Origin: Chloroflexota bacterium
GTDB lineage: Bacteria > Chloroflexota > Limnocylindria > P2-11E
Reading direction: 5' to 3'
DNA length: 9,970 nucleotides
Assembly (NCBI GenBank): GCA_005889445.1
Contig: VBGS01000066.1
Coordinates: forward strand, 1 to 9,970
Shown: positions 7,151-9,970 of the stretch, one piece after another
Layout: every line of letters begins with the position of its first letter
Numbering within the stretch: position 1 is the first letter of the stretch
Notes under the pieces: generated by a model
What the model saw: the letters and a program-made list of their open reading frames with translations, nothing else
Database searches by the model: none
Told to the model about the DNA's origin: nothing
Program-made: the position numbers and the translations under genes

Positions 7151-8980
7151 CTAGCGGAGGTTCGTCGCCCGTGACGCAGCCGTTGGAGCGTTCGGCTTCG
7201 CGGTGCTCACGGTGCCGGTCGGACACGAGAGCGCCGCGCTCAGCGTCGACATCTGGACGGTGATCAGCCCGACCTGATCGGTCGTGAGCTTCTTGCCGCT
7301 CTGGGCCGCGACCTCGTTCGACAGTGTCTTCATCGCGGTGCACGTGTCATCGACCTTTGTCAGCAGGCTGTTCTTCGTGCCGCCGTCGAGCGGCAGCGAC
7401 TGCAGGAGCGCCACGAGGCCGTCGACGAGCTGCTGGCTCGTCCGGGCGTTGACCGTGAGGGTCGTCGTCGAGGTGACCGCCGCGCCAGCCGCGTCGGAAA
7501 CGGTCGCGCCCAGGGTGTATGCCCCCGCGGTGTTGAAGGGGTGGGTCACGGAGAACGTCGTGGCACCGGCGCCCAGGTCGAGCCGCACGATCGGCGATCC
7601 GTCGCCCCACTTGACCGTGACGCTGTGCGTGTCGGTCGCATCGAGATCGCTGAACGTGCCCGACAGAGTCGCGGTTCCCCCTTCGGAGATCGCGTTCACC
7701 GAAAGCACGAGATCAGCTGGTGCGTGGTTTGGCGCCTGGACCGTCAGCGAAGCGCTCGCCGTTCCGACGCCGCCGTCGCGGTCCGCCACCGACAGTGAGA
7801 CGGTCGGTGTTCCCGCGGTCATGAACTGGTGTGACACAGAGAAGGTTCCCGCGGACACCGACTGCGCGAGCGGCGCGCTGCCGTCGCCGAAGTCGAACGT
7901 CGCGGTAAACGTGTCGCCCGTGCCCGGATCGTGGACGGTGACGCTGATCATCACGGTGTCACCCTCGAGTACCGAGGACGACGAGAGCGAGACGCCCACC
8001 GTCGGAGGAACGTTCGCCACGGCGAGGGTCGCGCTCGCGCTCGTCGAAGCACCGGCGCCGTCGGTCACGGTGGCGTCGACGTGGTAGCTGCCGGTGTTCG
8101 CGAACACGTGGGAACCATCGAAGACGAGGATCCCGGCGGCGAGATCGTGGGTCTCCACCGGCGTGCCGTCGCCCCAGGTCAGGCTGATCCGGTGCGTGTC
8201 GGCGGCATCGAGATCGGCGAAGGTCGCCGACAGTCCGGCGCTTCCGCCTTCGAGCGCAGCCCCCGTCGTCAGCGCGAGGTTTGTCGGCGCGTGGTTCGGC
8301 GACTGCACCAGAAGCGCGACCTGCGCCGTGCCGACGCCGCTGTCATCGTCGGTGACCGTCGCCGTCACCGTGTAGGTCCCAGGAACCAGGTACGGGTGCG
8401 ACGGGCTGAAGGTCTTCGCGTCAGTGGCCTTGTATGACTGCGTCCAGGGGGATGACCCATCGCCCCAGTCCACCGAGGCCTGGAACGTATCGAGGACTCC
8501 CGGATCGGTGAACGAGCCGTGCACGAAGAGGGTGTCATGGTCGAGGAGCTGCGCGGCCGACGCTGACATCGTGACCGTCGGCGCGACGTTGCGGACCACC
8601 AGCGTGAGAGTCTGCTGAGCCATCGGATTCACACCGTCGTCCAGCCACAGCGTCACGGTGTACACATCCTGCGGGGTGCCGCTGCGGCCGTCGTCCTTGT
8701 AGACGGTCTTGAACGAGAAGGTGTCGACGCCGAACGGCGGGCTGAGCGACTCCTGCGCCTGAACGCCGCCCCAGTCGATCGTGACGAGTGGCATCTGGTC
8801 CGGATCCGAGTACTGCCCGGTCAGGGTGACCACCTGGCCTTCGTTCGCCGGCGAGGGGTCGATCGCGAGGCTCACGAACATCGGCCCGGTCGGCACCGCG
8901 CTGGCGCGCGACCCGAACGACGCACCGACTACCACGATCGCGAGGGCCGCCACCAGGGCCGCTCGCAGCTGAGCTTTCAT
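7151..8980 (-). CDS. Secreted multi-PKD-domain protein with C-terminal helical (FIMAH-like) domain
   Basis: Protein of 609 residues, probably exported. The N-terminus MKAQLRAALVAALAIVVVGA is a Sec signal peptide with likely cleavage after ASA (residue 28). Five PKD-like beta-sandwich domains follow: about 33-130 (divergent, WGG), 131-228 (VDWGDGSSP, TVTDDDSG), 229-321 (LTWGDGTP), 323-416 (FDFGDGSAP) and 418-511 (VKWGDGSP). Each has the W/F-GDG turn and a GTYTVTATVTD-like last strand. Domains 2/4 and 3/5 match best, an A-B-A-B layout. Residues 514-588 form a helical region (QLVDGLVALLQSLPLDGG, NSLLTKVDD, LTTDQVGLITVQM) resembling FIMAH domains, with two cysteines (C547, C586) that could pair. 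No sortase motif or membrane anchor is seen after it. No enzyme domain is present, so an adhesive, surface or spacer role is inferred. GGGGAGG at 8992-8998 precedes the ATG by 11 bases. Confidence 0.92.
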   Translation of the reverse strand: MKAQLRAALVAALAIVVVGASFGSRASAVPTGPMFVSLAIDPSPANEGQVVTLTGQYSDPDQMPLVTIDWGGVQAQESLSPPFGVDTFSFKTVYKDDGRSGTPQDVYTVTLWLDDGVNPMAQQTLTLVVRNVAPTVTMSASAAQLLDHDTLFVHGSFTDPGVLDTFQASVDWGDGSSPWTQSYKATDAKTFSPSHPYLVPGTYTVTATVTDDDSGVGTAQVALLVQSPNHAPTNLALTTGAALEGGSAGLSATFADLDAADTHRISLTWGDGTPVETHDLAAGILVFDGSHVFANTGSYHVDATVTDGAGASTSASATLAVANVPPTVGVSLSSSSVLEGDTVMISVTVHDPGTGDTFTATFDFGDGSAPLAQSVSAGTFSVSHQFMTAGTPTVSLSVADRDGGVGTASASLTVQAPNHAPADLVLSVNAISEGGTATLSGTFSDLDATDTHSVTVKWGDGSPIVRLDLGAGATTFSVTHPFNTAGAYTLGATVSDAAGAAVTSTTTLTVNARTSQQLVDGLVALLQSLPLDGGTKNSLLTKVDDTCTAMKTLSNEVAAQSGKKLTTDQVGLITVQMSTLSAALSCPTGTVSTAKPNAPTAASRATNLR

Positions 8981-9155
8981 GTTCCTTCAGACCTCCCCAC
9001 AGGCCCCGCCTGCGGTGATCAAGCTAGGGACACGCGTGGCTGGCGACGAGAGAGGCGAACGGGCTAACCAGAGCAGGTGAGGTCCTACGCCACTCGTACT
9101 CCCCCTTCCGGATGGTCTTCGACTCCGTCACCCGTTTTCGTGATGTGCGCTGCTC

Positions 9156-9169
9156 GCTCCGGACGGAGC
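9156..9169. promoter_or_regulatory. Inverted repeat GCTCCG-GA-CGGAGC in the 5' leader
   Basis: Perfect six-base arms around a two-base centre, 26 bases before the ATG at 9196. It could be a dimeric repressor site or a small leader hairpin. Such short GC palindromes also arise by chance in this composition. Confidence 0.25.
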
Positions 9170-9185
9170 CTCTCGCCAGAAACCT

Positions 9186-9190
9186 GGAGG
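9186..9190 (+). promoter_or_regulatory. Ribosome binding site GGAGG fixing the start at 9196
   Basis: GGAGG followed by GACGG and ATG gives a five-base spacing. It decides in favour of the ATG at 9196 over the in-frame ATG at 9112, whose extra 28 residues (MVFDSVTRFRDVRC...) look non-coding. Confidence 0.75.
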
Positions 9191-9195
9191 GACGG

Positions 9196-9564
9196 ATGAA
9201 CGGAGCGCTACAGCACCAGGCGGGCAAGGACTGCGCCCTCTGCGCGGCCCACTCGAAGGCCGCGGAGCGGCACCGGACCGCGCCGGCCGCCCGCCGGGAC
9301 CGCTACGTCCCGTGGATCGCCGCGATAGCGGCCAGCGTGGTCGTGTTTCCGTTTATCGGCGATGGAGGCCGCTGGCTCGCGCTCGGTCTTTGCGGGGGTC
9401 TGGGCATCGGTGCTGGGATCGCATGGCTGAACACTCATTCCCACACGCACTTCGCCGCGGCGACGCTCGCCGGCGCGACTGACGAGCTGAAGGCTGAGGC
9501 CGATCAGCGGGTCGCGATGGTCATCCGGCAGTTCGAATGGGCCGTGAACGACGTCGCGATATGA
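9196..9564 (+). CDS. Unrecognised two-helix membrane protein with N-terminal CxxC (5' part of a likely frameshifted gene)
   Basis: 122 residues as read. The N-terminus is short and cytosolic-looking with KDCALCAAHSKAAERH (C13, C16, H19, H26), possibly a small metal site. Two hydrophobic helices follow (about 38-54 and 60-78, the second Gly-rich), then HSHTH at 81-85. The last part, from TLAGATDELKAEADQR on, is charged and helical. I recognise no family. The frame ends at TGA 9562-9564, but the helical segment EWAVNDVA continues naturally as YDARIKIGEYSKALG one base later in the +1 frame, so the true product is probably longer. The start is supported by GGAGG at 9186-9190. It is divergent from the PKD-protein gene; the upstream inverted repeat may regulate it. 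Confidence 0.68.
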   Translation: MNGALQHQAGKDCALCAAHSKAAERHRTAPAARRDRYVPWIAAIAASVVVFPFIGDGGRWLALGLCGGLGIGAGIAWLNTHSHTHFAAATLAGATDELKAEADQRVAMVIRQFEWAVNDVAI

Positions 9565-9970
9565 CGCGCGAATCAAGATCGGCGAGTACTCCAAGGCTCT
9601 TGGCAGCGCCGAGACGATCATCGATGAGCCGACGGTCCTCCCGACCTCGGAGGAGCTGGTCGTGCCGCTCACATGGCGCACGTATGAAGAGAACATGCTC
9701 ACGTGGCTCCAGTTCGAGAGCGCCGGCATCCTGCCGTCACAGCTGCGGATCCTCAACGAGCACGACAGCGTGATCGCCATCAGCGCGCGGTCACTCGACA
9801 CGGTCGCTGAGGGCGACCAGGTCTCACTCATCCTTCGAGCGCCCGACGATGTTGTCGCCGCACTCGAAGGCCATCGTTCCGACCGCTTCCGATTCGAGGC
9901 ACTCGTCGATAACTCGTGGTGCAAGGTCGACCTCAAGACCGCCGGCCGGGCCGACAAGCGCGGACGGGTA
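9560..9970 (+). CDS. Continuation of the membrane protein in the +1 frame; runs off the window
   Basis: This frame is open from 9548 to the window end without a start codon at its beginning. It reads YDARIKIGEYSKALGSAE (helical), then ELVVPLTWRTYEENMLTWLQF, ILPSQLRILNEHDSVIAIS, SLILRAPDDVVAAL and ALVDNSWCKVDLK, a mixed alpha/beta domain I do not recognise. In the first 34 codons after 9560, 29 end in G or C, matching genuine genes here; the old frame loses this bias after its stop. A separate gene starting at GTG 9662 is the alternative: GGAGGAG at 9649-9655 is six bases upstream, but this would leave well-formed coding sequence at 9560-9661 unexplained. Joined to the upstream part it would give about 258 residues in the window: CxxC tail, two membrane helices, helical linker and a C-terminal soluble domain. 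Confidence 0.6.

Larger units (their letters stand above)
8981..9195. other. Divergent intergenic region between the PKD gene and the membrane-protein gene
   Basis: These 215 bases separate two divergently read genes and should hold both promoters. I see the ribosome binding sites on each side and one inverted repeat at 9156-9169, but no convincing -35/-10 pair on either strand. Short minus- and plus-strand open frames crossing it have no coding features I recognise. Confidence 0.5.

Noticed and set aside
7447..8900. CRISPR-like or tandem DNA repeat in the PKD gene
   Set aside because: Similarity comes from duplicated protein domains about 560 bases apart, not short regularly spaced identical repeats.
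9024..9227. 67-residue minus-strand frame in the divergent intergenic region
   Set aside because: Arg/Ser-rich, no recognisable features, and it overlaps the ribosome binding site and start of the plus-strand gene.
9545..9570. prfB-like programmed +1 frameshift
   Set aside because: TGA-C is present but there is no Shine-Dalgarno a few bases upstream and the ATA codon cannot re-pair well on TAT; kept only as a low-probability explanation.
9208..9957. 249-residue minus-strand frame opposite the membrane protein
   Set aside because: Ser/Arg-rich with no motifs; the plus-strand reading gives hydrophobic helices, a ribosome binding site and consistent third-position GC bias.
1..9970. tRNA, rRNA, insertion sequence, attachment site or CRISPR array
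   Set aside because: Scanning by eye found no cloverleaf, transposase, terminal inverted repeats or repeat-spacer pattern.

Overview
The window is a high-GC bacterial chromosomal segment, almost fully coding, with GTG and TTG starts and very short intergenic gaps. A luciferase-like flavin/F420-type oxidoreductase, a UbiA/MenA-type prenyltransferase and ordinary histidine genes suggest a high-GC lineage such as Chloroflexota or Actinomycetota. This is inference: no rRNA or diagnostic marker is present. No mobile element, CRISPR array or tRNA gene is visible.

Plus-strand block, 1-4471. The 3' part of gltX (glutamyl-tRNA synthetase) comes first. Its stop overlaps by one base the start of a 656-residue fusion of a luciferase-like oxidoreductase and a UbiA-family membrane prenyltransferase. 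A CPBP-family intramembrane protease follows four bases later. After a 181-base gap comes an alpha/beta hydrolase with an Asp nucleophile, of the epoxide hydrolase/dehalogenase type. The gap also holds a possible 48-residue antisense membrane microprotein with an HCKCC motif.

Minus-strand block, 7077-4473, converging on the hydrolase with one base between the two stops: hisC, a stand-alone 5'-3' exonuclease and hisA, tightly packed like an operon. Two features are odd. hisA lacks about 35-40 internal residues and changes frame at the junction, so it looks broken or mis-assembled. The exonuclease has no standard start codon near its conserved N-terminus.

Minus-strand 8980-7151 encodes a secreted protein with five PKD-like beta-sandwich domains, four of them in an A-B-A-B duplication, and a C-terminal helical domain resembling FIMAH. 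A strong GC hairpin separates it from hisC.

From 9196 to the window edge, the plus strand encodes an unrecognised two-helix membrane protein with an N-terminal CxxC and a cytosolic-looking C-terminal part. The reading frame moves by one base at a TGA near 9562, and coding quality continues without a break in the new frame. A frameshift (mutation, sequence error or, less likely, recoding) is the best reading.

The window is mainly housekeeping metabolism plus a few unusual architectures. I do not see a clear new defence or mobile system. The most interesting items are the oxidoreductase-prenyltransferase fusion, the damaged hisA and the frameshifted membrane protein.
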